Shown here: positions 7,389 to 14,429 of the stretch, piece by piece
How the letters are laid out: each line of letters opens with the position of its first letter
Numbering within the stretch: position 1 is the stretch's first letter
Assembly: GCA_041738875.1 (NCBI GenBank)
Contig: JBGSOW010000077.1
Span: forward strand, 1-17,165
Length of the DNA: 17,165 bases
Source: JBGSOW01 sp041738875
GTDB taxonomy: Bacteria > Patescibacteriota > Dojkabacteria > CALFHW01
Reading direction: 5' to 3'
The notes under the pieces: model-generated
Seen by the model: only the letters and a program-made list of their open reading frames with translations
The model's database searches: none
Told to the model about the DNA's origin: nothing
Program-made: the position numbers and the translations under genes

Positions 7389-8000
7389 ATGCAAGTGTAC
7401 GATCGAGCAATAAAACTAGTTAGTTTAATAGAGGATTTGAGCCTAAATATCAATGGGGAAGTAATTCAGGTAATTCCCGCTCTTAAAGCTCTACCTCGTT
7501 CTGGCCATGCACTTAGAATTGATAAATTCGGTTTGGATTTGCCTAAACAGTCAGTTTATGATCATGCCCTAACTTTGGCATATAACTGCGATATTTATCA
7601 AAAAAGCCTAGGTATTAGCTTTGATGTACAGATATTGGCAAATTACTGTGTATTCCATGATTTAGCTGAAGTTATAGTTGGGGATGTGCCAAGGTTTACA
7701 TCTAAGTCCCTTGCTAAAAAGCACTATCTTTCAGCAGTGCAAAAGAGAGCTGCAGAGATAAAGGCTAATCAGATAATTTCTGAAAACATTGATGCCTCAT
7801 TGAAGGCAGAATTCGTTGAGAGTATTCATCTTCTTGAATCAGAGGAGGAAGAAAATACTGGTATCCGTAAATTATTTTGGATGTTAGACAAGACTGAGCC
7901 AATATTATCTATGTGGAGATATATTTACAATTTCCATGACCAGATAAAAATTGAGGAATTTTTAGAAGCTATGACAGATTTTTTGACAATCCTGAGATAG
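7389..8000 (+). CDS. HD-domain 5'-deoxynucleotidase-like protein (YfbR/HDDC2 type), probably frameshifted near its end
   Basis: The 203-residue reading frame contains the metal-binding HD signature: His59, His90-Asp91 in FHDLAEVIVGDVP (89-101), and Asp167 in MLDKTEP. Residues 32-43 (LKALPRSGHALR) match the LK-x-x-PR-T-G-W-x-x-R element near the N-terminus of HDDC2/YfbR nucleotidases, with His in place of the usual Trp. The family removes phosphate from deoxynucleoside monophosphates in the cytosol; this enzyme is likely similar, with unknown base preference. The frame ends abruptly after the run of six T (7979-7984), whereas the -1 frame continues with protein-like sequence to 8176, so the intact product is probably 262 residues. 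The gene sits between the STAND defence gene and an AlbA_2/RecG-like gene; nucleotide depletion as a defence role is possible but only contextual. Confidence 0.75.
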   Translation: MQVYDRAIKLVSLIEDLSLNINGEVIQVIPALKALPRSGHALRIDKFGLDLPKQSVYDHALTLAYNCDIYQKSLGISFDVQILANYCVFHDLAEVIVGDVPRFTSKSLAKKHYLSAVQKRAAEIKANQIISENIDASLKAEFVESIHLLESEEEENTGIRKLFWMLDKTEPILSMWRYIYNFHDQIKIEEFLEAMTDFLTILR

Positions 8001-8176
8001 TATCCTTCTCATTTTCGGAAGGGAGCGTTGAGTTCATAAGATATTTACAGAATAAAGAGAACGCACGTAAGTATTACTATGGGGGCAATGAAGAATTTGA
8101 AAATGCACCGCAAACACTTTTCAAATCCGAAGATATACAAAAGATAGTAGAAAGAAGATTCCATATTGTTGAGTAG
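7979..8176 (+). other. -1 frame continuation of the HD-domain gene after slippery T_TTT_TTG
   Basis: The zero frame reads GAT TTT TTG across 7977-7985, an X_XXY_YYZ slippery heptamer. Slipping back one base (or a seventh T) gives ...MTDFFDNPEIVSFS... and 63 further codons ending at TAG 8174-8176. The tail is rich in helix-forming and charged residues (VEFIRYLQNKENARKYYYGG, then KSEDIQKIVERRFHIVE) and has no start codon of its own, so it reads as the true C-terminus rather than a separate gene. A weak stem CCTTC/GAAGG (8004-8008 with 8018-8022) lies 18 bases downstream of the heptamer. Sequencing error, a real mutation, or programmed frameshifting would each explain it. Confidence 0.6.
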
Positions 8177-8255
8177 TTGGGGTCGCTGGCTGGACAACGT
8201 TCGAATTACTCTAGTAAATCTTTATTAGAACGGACTATACTGATAAAATCAATTT
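8177..8255. promoter_or_regulatory. intergenic region with extended -10 promoter for the AlbA_2 gene
   Basis: TGA-TAAAAT (8241-8249) forms an extended -10 ending six bases before the ATG at 8256, again implying a leaderless message; TATACT at 8236-8241 is an alternative. The left part (8177-8200) is GC-rich and carries the 11-mer GGGGTCGCTGG shared with 2701-2711, within an imperfect GTTG...CAAC hairpin. Confidence 0.45.
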
Positions 8256-9698
8256 ATGAATATTGAATCCGATACCACCGAATTTAAAACCATAAGTCAA
8301 AATTTACTTCCAGGAGACTTATGGGAACCAGTGACAGCGTTTAGTAACTCTGAAGGTGGAACTATTTATTTTGGTATTAAACCCGATGGAGAAAGAGTTG
8401 GAGTCCAACCAGAATATTTAGATAAACTTCAGTCGGATTTAATAACTTACTGTACTTCAGCGTTTAACCATAAAATTTACCCCGACATAAAAATAGCTAC
8501 TGACAATGTCATTGAATCATACTTCTACCCTATACCTGCTGTGTTAAGACCATTGTACTTAACTCGCAAGGGAAGTCCTAAAGGTAGCAAAGTACGAGTT
8601 GGAACTGTAAATATACAGGTTGATGGTGACTGGTTAAAGAAGTTCGCAATTGCTGCCAACGGCGGCGCTGAATTGCTTGAGTATGGTGTCGATGCAACTA
8701 GAACTTTCGATGAAAGAGCAATTAGTAATTATAAGGAAGCAGTCACGAAAAAAAGAGGCGATGTATTCAAAGACTTATCAACCAAAGAAATTCTAACTAA
8801 GATGAGAGCAACAAATCTTAACAATAAAGTGACCTTATTTGGTTTACTCGGATTATCCAAATTAGATCTATTACAAGATTTGGTTGGACCTACCATTAAT
8901 ATAGCCATAACCCATTATCCAGGTGTTGATAAAGTTAACCCGAATGATGTAACACTAGTAAGTATCGACGATAAAGAATTTAATGGCAATGCTGTTGAAC
9001 AGTTCACTAAATCAATGGCATTCATTATTTCAAAACTTCCTGTAAAAAGCAGTATTGAGGAGAAGACAGGTAAAAGGTTTTCCTACCTCGTGGTACCAGA
9101 TGTTGCAATTCGTGAAACTTTGGCCAACGCAATAGCACACAGAGACTACAGTATTATGGGAAGTAGAATACAAATTGATATATACTCTGACAGAATTGAA
9201 TTTACAAACCCAGGTAGAAGTTTAATTCCACTAAATCAACTAGAACAGGCTCATCCACAGACAAGAAACCCACTGTTAATGAACTTCTTAAAAGACCTTG
9301 GTATTACTGAGCACAGAGGAAGAGGGATAAGAACAATCAAAGAATCGATTAAACAGGCAGGATTAACTCCTCCTTCATTTACGCATAGACATGATTGGTT
9401 TATAGCTACGATATACACATCTGCATTCATAAATGATGAAGATAAATTCTGGCTTAGTAAGTTTAAGTCTTATAAGCTAAATGAGAGCCAACTAAATGCA
9501 CTTGTCCATCTTAGACATAACCCAACAGAAGGAATAAATAATAGCGAATACAGATCAATAAATAATATGAATAGCGTGGGAGATGATATTAGAGCTAAAA
9601 GAGAATTAGCAAAACTTGTGAATTTAGGATTACTAATCAAGGATGGTGAAAAACGCTATCGTCGCTATAGTCTTGCTATCACACGGACAGAGAAGTAG
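8256..9698 (+). CDS. AlbA_2 / RecG-C-like ATPase transcriptional regulator (COG2865 type)
   Basis: The 480-residue protein begins with an AlbA_2 (Schlafen-type) DNA-binding domain, about 1-125: ESDTTEFK (4-11), AFSNSEGGTIYFGI (28-41) and YLTRKGSPKGSKVRVGT (101-117). A GHKL-type HATPase_c_4 domain follows at about 275-375, with the N-box E287/N291/HRD (295-297), strand DIYSDRIEFTNPG (308-320), TRNP (336-339) and HRGRGI (353-358). A winged-helix module closes it at about 407-472 (ESQLNALVHLRHN; RELAKLVNLGLL). This order is typical of predicted regulators annotated as RecG-like helicases although no helicase motor is present. Such proteins often accompany defence and mobile loci. The last residues run into an 11-bp repeat array; another plus frame remains open from 9671 to 9862, so a C-terminal frameshift near the stop cannot be excluded. 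Confidence 0.85.
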   Translation: MNIESDTTEFKTISQNLLPGDLWEPVTAFSNSEGGTIYFGIKPDGERVGVQPEYLDKLQSDLITYCTSAFNHKIYPDIKIATDNVIESYFYPIPAVLRPLYLTRKGSPKGSKVRVGTVNIQVDGDWLKKFAIAANGGAELLEYGVDATRTFDERAISNYKEAVTKKRGDVFKDLSTKEILTKMRATNLNNKVTLFGLLGLSKLDLLQDLVGPTINIAITHYPGVDKVNPNDVTLVSIDDKEFNGNAVEQFTKSMAFIISKLPVKSSIEEKTGKRFSYLVVPDVAIRETLANAIAHRDYSIMGSRIQIDIYSDRIEFTNPGRSLIPLNQLEQAHPQTRNPLLMNFLKDLGITEHRGRGIRTIKESIKQAGLTPPSFTHRHDWFIATIYTSAFINDEDKFWLSKFKSYKLNESQLNALVHLRHNPTEGINNSEYRSINNMNSVGDDIRAKRELAKLVNLGLLIKDGEKRYRRYSLAITRTEK

Positions 9699-9742
9699 CA
9701 CTCTATCGACATTCTATCGACACTCTATCGACACTCTATCGA
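9699..9742 (+). repeat. four tandem 11-bp direct repeats, consensus CAYTCTATCGA
   Basis: Units at 9699-9709, 9710-9720, 9721-9731 and 9732-9742 read CACTCTATCGA, CATTCTATCGA, CACTCTATCGA and CACTCTATCGA, immediately after the stop of the AlbA_2 gene. The unit length is close to one helical turn, which fits phased binding sites for a protein. It is iteron-like but no replication gene is nearby. It has no spacers, so it is not CRISPR. Confidence 0.85.
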
Positions 9743-9820
9743 CGCCAAGATAAAACCCCTATCACACTGGCAGACAAGACTTTACGAGAAAAATACTTGC
9801 AAAAAGAGAATGTCTACAAA

Positions 9821-9853
9821 TATTCTATCGACATTCTATCGACACTAAATCGG
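9821..9853 (+). repeat. second cluster of the 11-bp repeat (two good copies, one degenerate)
   Basis: TATTCTATCGA (9821-9831) and CATTCTATCGA (9832-9842) are followed by CACTAAATCGG (9843-9853), a degraded copy in the same phase. The cluster is separated from the first by 78 bases with no repeat. Confidence 0.8.
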
Positions 9854-9962
9854 GAATCTTAAACTACTACTAGACAAAGCATTACAAGGGAGGGGTTAAA
9901 GAACTAAGAGCTTGCAGCCATATTAATCACTAATAGTTTTGGATCGAACTACTTATTTTTTA

Positions 9963-10145
9963 TCAAGTTAATTTTAATGCCATATCTCCAAAAAGTCCAG
10001 AAACTAACACCTCAGCAACAACACCAACAATTACTTCCTTCAACATAAATTTCTCCTTTCTCAGCCTTTTGAGCATGAATAGCAAAAAGTTAATTAAACA
10101 AGTAACGAAAAAAACTAGAAGCATAATCTGAAAATACGGTGTCAC
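9963..10145 (-). CDS. possible small membrane protein, or a 27-residue hydrophobic peptide starting at 10046
   Basis: A 60-codon frame starts at GTG 10145 and would encode a peptide with a hydrophobic N-terminal span (IMLLVFFVTCLINFLLFML), a basic KRLRKEK loop and a second hydrophobic stretch. Inside it, the ATG at 10046 is preceded by AAAGGAG (10059-10053) at a six-base distance, the only textbook Shine-Dalgarno site I see in the window; it would yield a 27-residue peptide MLKEVIVGVVAEVLVSGLFG plus seven residues. Short hydrophobic peptides of this kind occur as type I toxins or membrane modulators, but no antisense RNA is demonstrated. A chance ORF remains possible. Confidence 0.35.
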   Translation of the reverse strand: MTPYFQIMLLVFFVTCLINFLLFMLKRLRKEKFMLKEVIVGVVAEVLVSGLFGDMALKLT

Positions 10146-10194
10146 TCCGCAAAAATATGGCCTTACGGCACTAAAATCAACTTTTAAATGAACA

Positions 10195-10270
10195 TGGGGT
10201 GGACGAAGGGGCTCGAACCCTCAACCCTCGGTACCACAAACCGATGCTCCACCATTGAGCTACGTCCACC
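10195..10270 (-). tRNA. tRNA-His (anticodon GTG), CCA encoded
   Basis: The minus strand folds as a full cloverleaf: acceptor GTGGACG/CGTCCAC with an encoded G-1 (10270) opposite C73 (10198), the identity feature of tRNA-His; D arm GCTC...GAGC; anticodon stem TCGGT/ACCGA around loop TTGTGGT; T arm GAGGG-TTCGAGC-CCCTT. CCA is encoded at 10197-10195. A candidate promoter is TTGTCT, 19 bases, TATTAT (10307-10302). Confidence 0.97.
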
Positions 10271-10432
10271 ATCCGTTTAAAGATCCGGAGATTCCGCGTC
10301 TATAATAGTTGCTTAATAAAGAAACTAGACAAACCACACTCTCTCAAGTTGTTAATTATACCAATTTGTTAAGCATTCCAACAACTTTCGAAAATATGAT
10401 ACAATTTCCCACTAATTATATTAACGATATAT
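10271..10432. promoter_or_regulatory. divergent promoter region of tRNA-His and the 224-residue ORF
   Basis: Leftward, TATTAT (10307-10302) serves tRNA-His. Rightward, candidates for the ORF at 10433 are an extended -10 TGA-TACAAT (10397-10405) and TATATT (10417-10422); the latter ends ten bases before the ATG. No other structure is apparent beyond a short CGGA-GAT-TCCG dyad near 10285. Confidence 0.4.
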
Positions 10433-11107
10433 ATGTCTATTTTTAATGAACTGCAGCGGAAAGTTACTGAAGATTATCGTCACGAAAAATGTCCAGGGAG
10501 GGATAGTCTAAGTGATCTGCTTCACGAGCATAACGGTAACTATTGGCTATTGCCAGTAGTATTGCACGAAGATGATACTGATCCGAGATGGGATCTAGGT
10601 CCTAAATGTAAACATTCCATCGAAGGACCAATCGATCCTAGAGATGCACTCAAAGCTCATATGGGAATAAATACATCATTTACTCATACCTCAAAAGTAG
10701 TTTACCCAGTAGGATATAGTATGTGGATTAAAGCGCAATCCAGAAAAATACAACGCGCTGTCAACAAGTTGGAGAATTTAAGTCCTGCTTCGTTAGCTAA
10801 CTACATCCCTACAAGCTCAAGTATCAAGTTGTTCCGGTTGAGAAGTGATGAAAATGGTCGTGGGGATTTAGCATATTCTCTAAATGTGAATTTTTCAACT
10901 GAAACAATGATACCCTCGAAAGGGAATAATTGCCCAAGTGATTTCTGGAGGTTCTTACAATATTATTTAGGAGAGTTTGATGCAGATATCTTAAGTGCAA
11001 ATGCATATAATATACAACAGATTAATAATCCCTCAAATGAAACAAAGCCCCATATTAGTAGCAGTTACTACCCTCTTCAGGGACCATATACTTTCTTTGA
11101 AACTTGA
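10433..11107 (+). CDS. orphan hypothetical protein, 224 residues
   Basis: I do not recognise a family. The protein is soluble-looking with no signal peptide or membrane helix. It has an acidic and His/Cys-containing middle (HEDDTDPRWDLGPKCKHS at 46-63), a VVYPVGYSMWIKAQSRKIQR segment (88-107) and a C-terminal part with DFWRFLQYYLGEFDADILS (about 170-188). Cys20, Cys59 and Cys167 are too scattered to call a zinc site. The TGA stop (11105-11107) overlaps the 3' end of tRNA-Arg on the other strand by three bases. There is no Shine-Dalgarno. Length and amino-acid make-up support a real gene. Confidence 0.65.
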   Translation: MSIFNELQRKVTEDYRHEKCPGRDSLSDLLHEHNGNYWLLPVVLHEDDTDPRWDLGPKCKHSIEGPIDPRDALKAHMGINTSFTHTSKVVYPVGYSMWIKAQSRKIQRAVNKLENLSPASLANYIPTSSSIKLFRLRSDENGRGDLAYSLNVNFSTETMIPSKGNNCPSDFWRFLQYYLGEFDADILSANAYNIQQINNPSNETKPHISSSYYPLQGPYTFFET

Positions 11108-11178
11108 GCTGGACAGGATTCGAACCTGTGACCTACTGCTTAGAAGGCAGTTGCTCTATCCAGCTGAGCTACCAGCCC
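11105..11178 (-). tRNA. tRNA-Arg (anticodon TCT), CCA not encoded
   Basis: Minus-strand cloverleaf: acceptor GGGCTGG/CCAGCTC with one G-T wobble, D arm GCTC...GAGC, anticodon stem ACTGC/GCAGT around CTTCTAA, T arm ACAGG-TTCGAAT-CCTGT, discriminator A at 11105. The next bases read AG, so CCA must be added after transcription, unlike the neighbouring tRNA-His. Confidence 0.97.
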
Positions 11179-11195
11179 TTGTGCTCATTATTAAG

Positions 11196-11211
11196 TTGGT
11201 CAATTGACCAA
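11196..11211. promoter_or_regulatory. perfect 16-bp palindrome TTGGTCAATTGACCAA upstream of tRNA-Arg
   Basis: The site is an exact self-complementary 16-mer ending 18 bases before the tRNA-Arg 5' end, next to an AT-rich TAATAAT (11192-11186) that could be its -10. A second dyad ATGGT-N7-ACCAT (11211-11227) abuts it. Function is unknown; a repressor site or transcription-terminating hairpin are alternatives. Confidence 0.5.
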
Positions 11212-11258
11212 TGGTGCATTCTACCATGTATTCTAGGTAAACATAAAGCTGTAAACCG

Positions 11259-11285
11259 ATGGGTCCCGCATACTGCGGGACCCAT
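11259..11285 (-). terminator. strong hairpin after the 995-residue surface protein gene
   Basis: ATGGGTCCCGCA and TGCGGGACCCAT form a perfect 12-base-pair stem with a three-base loop, 25 bases beyond the stop at 11310. No run of T follows on the minus strand, so it is an atypical intrinsic terminator or an RNA 3'-end stabiliser separating this gene from tRNA-Arg. Confidence 0.6.
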
Positions 11286-11309
11286 AAACTAGATTTGCTG
11301 AATTAGAGA

Positions 11310-14297
11310 TTACGGCGTAAATGTAACACCACCACCTTCTTCTACCCTCACAAAGTATCCTCGTTTATCACTTATATTAAAGTCGTTTCCGAAGAATGTG
11401 TCATTCTCGTTTACGACTGATGTATACTGCGAGTTCTCAAATTGTGAAATTATATTTGCTCTGATTCCAGCGTCTTGCATCTTTTCAAGAATAGTTCTCG
11501 AATTGTAGCTTTCGTTTGGATTCATTATTCCTACCAAATTCCAACCGTTTGCTAGTCTCAAAGGTACGCTACTTTCGAATCTGTTACCTGGGAATGTTAC
11601 ATTATTCCTTGTATTTAGGTTTAGGATGAATAACCCTTCGCCTGGGATTAGATCGAAATCTGCTGAATATTCAGTTCCTGTTTCTCTTTTGGAGAACATT
11701 TGGAATCTACCATCTCGATATCTTGCGACATGTTTGATGTCAGCACCTTGGTTGTTCCAGTAGTCTACTAGATTACCTGCAGTTCTTACTCCACCTTGCG
11801 CGCGGATATCAGTTAGAGGTAGGTGAATCAAGTTCCAGCCAGTTGTTAGATTGTATGATTCCACTGAAGATTCTCTAGATAAAGTAATCTGTGTGTAATC
11901 ATCAAAGTAGTCTTCACCCTCATCTCTGACTCCATTACCGTTTAGGTCGTTAAACAATCTCACTTGTAGCTCATCTCCAACTACAACAAGATCAGCTTCC
12001 GCAATCCTCTCGCCATCTCTGAAGAATGCGTATCTACCAGATTCCGCAACTTGCAGATTCGCAATCTCACCCGCTGCTGTTGTAACAGGTTGGCCAGTTG
12101 ACTGTGCTGAAGCACCTAGGACTAGACCTGGGTTTAGTATTTGACCACCTGCACTACAACTAGGATTATTAAAAATGGCTCTTACTGGAGCATTCCTATC
12201 ATCACTCAATGTAAAAGTAGGTAATCTATTATTACTATCCTGGAACTCTACTATTAGATCATGAAGTGGATTAGTTGTACTAATAGCTATACAATCGTTG
12301 TCTAGGTATGGAACAGATCCTAAATCTAAAGCATTTCTTAGTTCTAAGAAATTGCTCATTTGTCTAAATTGAGTAGGTAATTGGCGGAATTGTTCATCAC
12401 TTAGACCTAGAGGTGCAAAATCAGGTCTATAAAGTACAATACTATAGTAATACTCTGCTGTACTGGAAGATATAGGACTTTCAGTAGTAGAAGGAGCTAC
12501 CGGAGTCGCTGCAACATCTCGAATAGCAGGGGTATCATCTAGTACTTCCGATGCTGGCGTTCCTACTAATGCTGGTTGAGATAATAGCCTATAACAAGCT
12601 TGTGTAATTACATCAGTTCCTTCAGTATAACTATTAAATAGTAGAATACTTGAGCCTAAAGTATAGCTATTCGCAGCAATATAAGCTGGCATATCACCTG
12701 GTCTACCGTCCGTAATTGAAAGAGCTTGTTGAGCATCTTCTGGAGTTACTTGAGTATTTATAAGCCTTTCAAGGTCTTGTCTTGTACCATTTGTAACTGA
12801 TTTAATCATCCAATAACCATTCTGGTAACATCTATTGACAAAATCAGGCGTAAACCCTTCTTGTCCATAACCTTGTGCTACTTGTGGAAGAGTATCAATA
12901 GTAGATTGGGTGCCACCGGATACTACTCTTACAACTCCTGAAGCAACATATCCAAAAGTTTGCCTATCACCTAGAGTAATTGGAACATTTATCTGGTACC
13001 AAGTTCTAGAACCACCATTATTACTTTCTACATTATTGACACAACCGAATATCTCAAATTGCCTATTATTAATTGTTCCAATAGGTTGATAATTGGTACC
13101 CGCTCCTGATCGTATATTTACGTTTCCTCCAGTTGCAAAACTTCCTATTGCATCACAAGCTGTATCTAATTCAGTAGGAGTCGTTGACCTAGTGACATCC
13201 ACCCCAGACCCAACAGTCACTACTCCTGGAGTAACTGCAGGTTCTGGCGCTGCATCCTGTACTACCGTGACTAAAGTACTAGCAATATATACACCTGGGA
13301 ATCCATCAACTGAAACTCTATACCAATTCGACACTCCTGCCGCTAAGTTTATTCCTGCTTCAAGTACCGCACCATCTATTACAGTCCCATTTGGAATACT
13401 TGTAACTGCTGCTCCAGCAGAATCCCTTAAGTTAGCACGTGAGCCGTCTGTTGAAACCCGTATTGAAACCCCTCCCGATGCAGATATAGTACCGAGTAGA
13501 CTACCTTGAGGTTCTAATTCTTCAAGTGATAGATCTGGTAAGATTACTGTTTGGAATGGTTTATAAGTTGATTCTGTAAATGCGAATGCTAAGCTGGTAT
13601 CTTTCTCGAAATATACATTTACTAAAGTAGCTGAGGAATCGAAAGTTCCGTCTATTTTAAGACTCTCAACATCTAAAGAGTACGTTCCCTCTGAACTTAA
13701 TGTTGTGCTTACAAGACCTAGCTCAGATCTTGATGGTACACCTAGCACCACTAACCCGTCGTCACTATCTGCACCTGCCACTCTTCCATAAGCTGGGTCT
13801 GGTGTTCTTAGCTCTTCGATCAGAGGTCTGGTACTTGCATTGGTGATCTCCATTTCGGTTACTCCGAAGCCTGCTACTACTCTAAACGAATACTCTGTCT
13901 CTGGTTTTAGATTTCGTAATGTGACATGGTGAGTATACCTTGCCTTCTCTCCTCCTTCTACTACCACGTACTCTCCTTCACTATTTAATTCTATATCTCT
14001 ATCGTCACTTGCTACTGTTGCTCCACTCTGTGGTAGAAACGCTGGCCATGCTTCACTTGCCTCACGGTATGCAATTTTACCTACATATGGCTCATCTGAT
14101 ACCCACGCTACTGTTAGCGCTGTATCGGTTATATTAGTTACTACTGTGTCTCTTACTGAAACATTTGAACCTGAGCCAAAGACAAGCACTGCAACTAGTC
14201 CTAAAACTAGTACACCTACCAATGCAAAAGCACCAATTAAAACTCCTCGATTTGAAAATAAATTATTCTTTTTATTGTCTGTCTTTTCTTCTATCAT
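11310..14297 (-). CDS. large membrane-anchored surface protein with Fn3-like and SH3b-like domains
   Basis: The 995-residue protein has a short charged cytoplasmic head (1-17) and one membrane helix at about 18-41, so the bulk is extracellular. A fibronectin-III-like domain at about 48-157 has the markers TNITDTALTVAW, DDRD (98-101) and RYTHHVTLRNLKPETEYSF. A beta-rich domain follows (about 165-260). Two SH3b-like modules lie at about 276-345 (ANLRDSAG; GVYIASTLV) and 385-460 (VNIRSGAGTNYQPIG; YVASGVVRV), a fold often binding cell-wall peptides. DLNGNGVRDEGE at about 784-795 looks like a calcium-binding loop. The C-terminus carries two GWNL modules (820-823 and 918-921). A role in envelope architecture or attachment is inferred. 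TATACT (14313-14308) stands ten bases before the ATG. Its N-terminal 260 residues parallel those of the divergent neighbour. Confidence 0.85.
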   Translation of the reverse strand: MIEEKTDNKKNNLFSNRGVLIGAFALVGVLVLGLVAVLVFGSGSNVSVRDTVVTNITDTALTVAWVSDEPYVGKIAYREASEAWPAFLPQSGATVASDDRDIELNSEGEYVVVEGGEKARYTHHVTLRNLKPETEYSFRVVAGFGVTEMEITNASTRPLIEELRTPDPAYGRVAGADSDDGLVVLGVPSRSELGLVSTTLSSEGTYSLDVESLKIDGTFDSSATLVNVYFEKDTSLAFAFTESTYKPFQTVILPDLSLEELEPQGSLLGTISASGGVSIRVSTDGSRANLRDSAGAAVTSIPNGTVIDGAVLEAGINLAAGVSNWYRVSVDGFPGVYIASTLVTVVQDAAPEPAVTPGVVTVGSGVDVTRSTTPTELDTACDAIGSFATGGNVNIRSGAGTNYQPIGTINNRQFEIFGCVNNVESNNGGSRTWYQINVPITLGDRQTFGYVASGVVRVVSGGTQSTIDTLPQVAQGYGQEGFTPDFVNRCYQNGYWMIKSVTNGTRQDLERLINTQVTPEDAQQALSITDGRPGDMPAYIAANSYTLGSSILLFNSYTEGTDVITQACYRLLSQPALVGTPASEVLDDTPAIRDVAATPVAPSTTESPISSSTAEYYYSIVLYRPDFAPLGLSDEQFRQLPTQFRQMSNFLELRNALDLGSVPYLDNDCIAISTTNPLHDLIVEFQDSNNRLPTFTLSDDRNAPVRAIFNNPSCSAGGQILNPGLVLGASAQSTGQPVTTAAGEIANLQVAESGRYAFFRDGERIAEADLVVVGDELQVRLFNDLNGNGVRDEGEDYFDDYTQITLSRESSVESYNLTTGWNLIHLPLTDIRAQGGVRTAGNLVDYWNNQGADIKHVARYRDGRFQMFSKRETGTEYSADFDLIPGEGLFILNLNTRNNVTFPGNRFESSVPLRLANGWNLVGIMNPNESYNSRTILEKMQDAGIRANIISQFENSQYTSVVNENDTFFGNDFNISDKRGYFVRVEEGGGVTFTP

Positions 14298-14429
14298 TTT
14301 TTTATAGAGTATATTTAGATAATTAATAATAAATTTATAACATAATTAAATATCGCTGATTTAAATATATTTGTAAATACTACGAGTAATTTCCCCTTCA
14401 CAATTTACTCCCCGATGGTATAGTTATTT
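14298..14429. promoter_or_regulatory. divergent promoter region of the two surface protein genes
   Basis: Rightward: TTCACA (14397-14402), 16 bases, TGG-TATAGT (14416-14424), the best-formed promoter in the window, with only five bases to the ATG at 14430. Leftward: TATACT (14313-14308) with no good -35. The middle is very AT-rich and shows no clear dyad. Confidence 0.6.

Noticed and set aside
8177..8210. Integron attC site or tRNA-like relic (GTTGGGG...CAAC, GTTCGAATTAC)
   Set aside because: No paired core sites with proper spacing and no cloverleaf can be drawn; only a short imperfect hairpin remains.
8256..9698. ATP-dependent helicase RecG
   Set aside because: No helicase Walker or DEAD-type motifs are present; similarity is limited to the GHKL-type domain and winged helix that databases label RecG-like.
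9699..9853. CRISPR array
   Set aside because: The repeats are only 11 bases, directly adjacent without unique spacers, and no cas gene is nearby.
10433..11107. Thymidylate-synthase-like protein
   Set aside because: The C-terminal LSANAYNIQQ briefly recalls the thymidylate synthase HIY region, but the catalytic P-C and RRxxxxxW motifs are missing.
13093..13509. 138-codon plus-strand ORF opposite the surface protein gene
   Set aside because: It is the antisense shadow of the 995-residue gene, low in complexity (Pro/Thr/Ala) and with no start signal.
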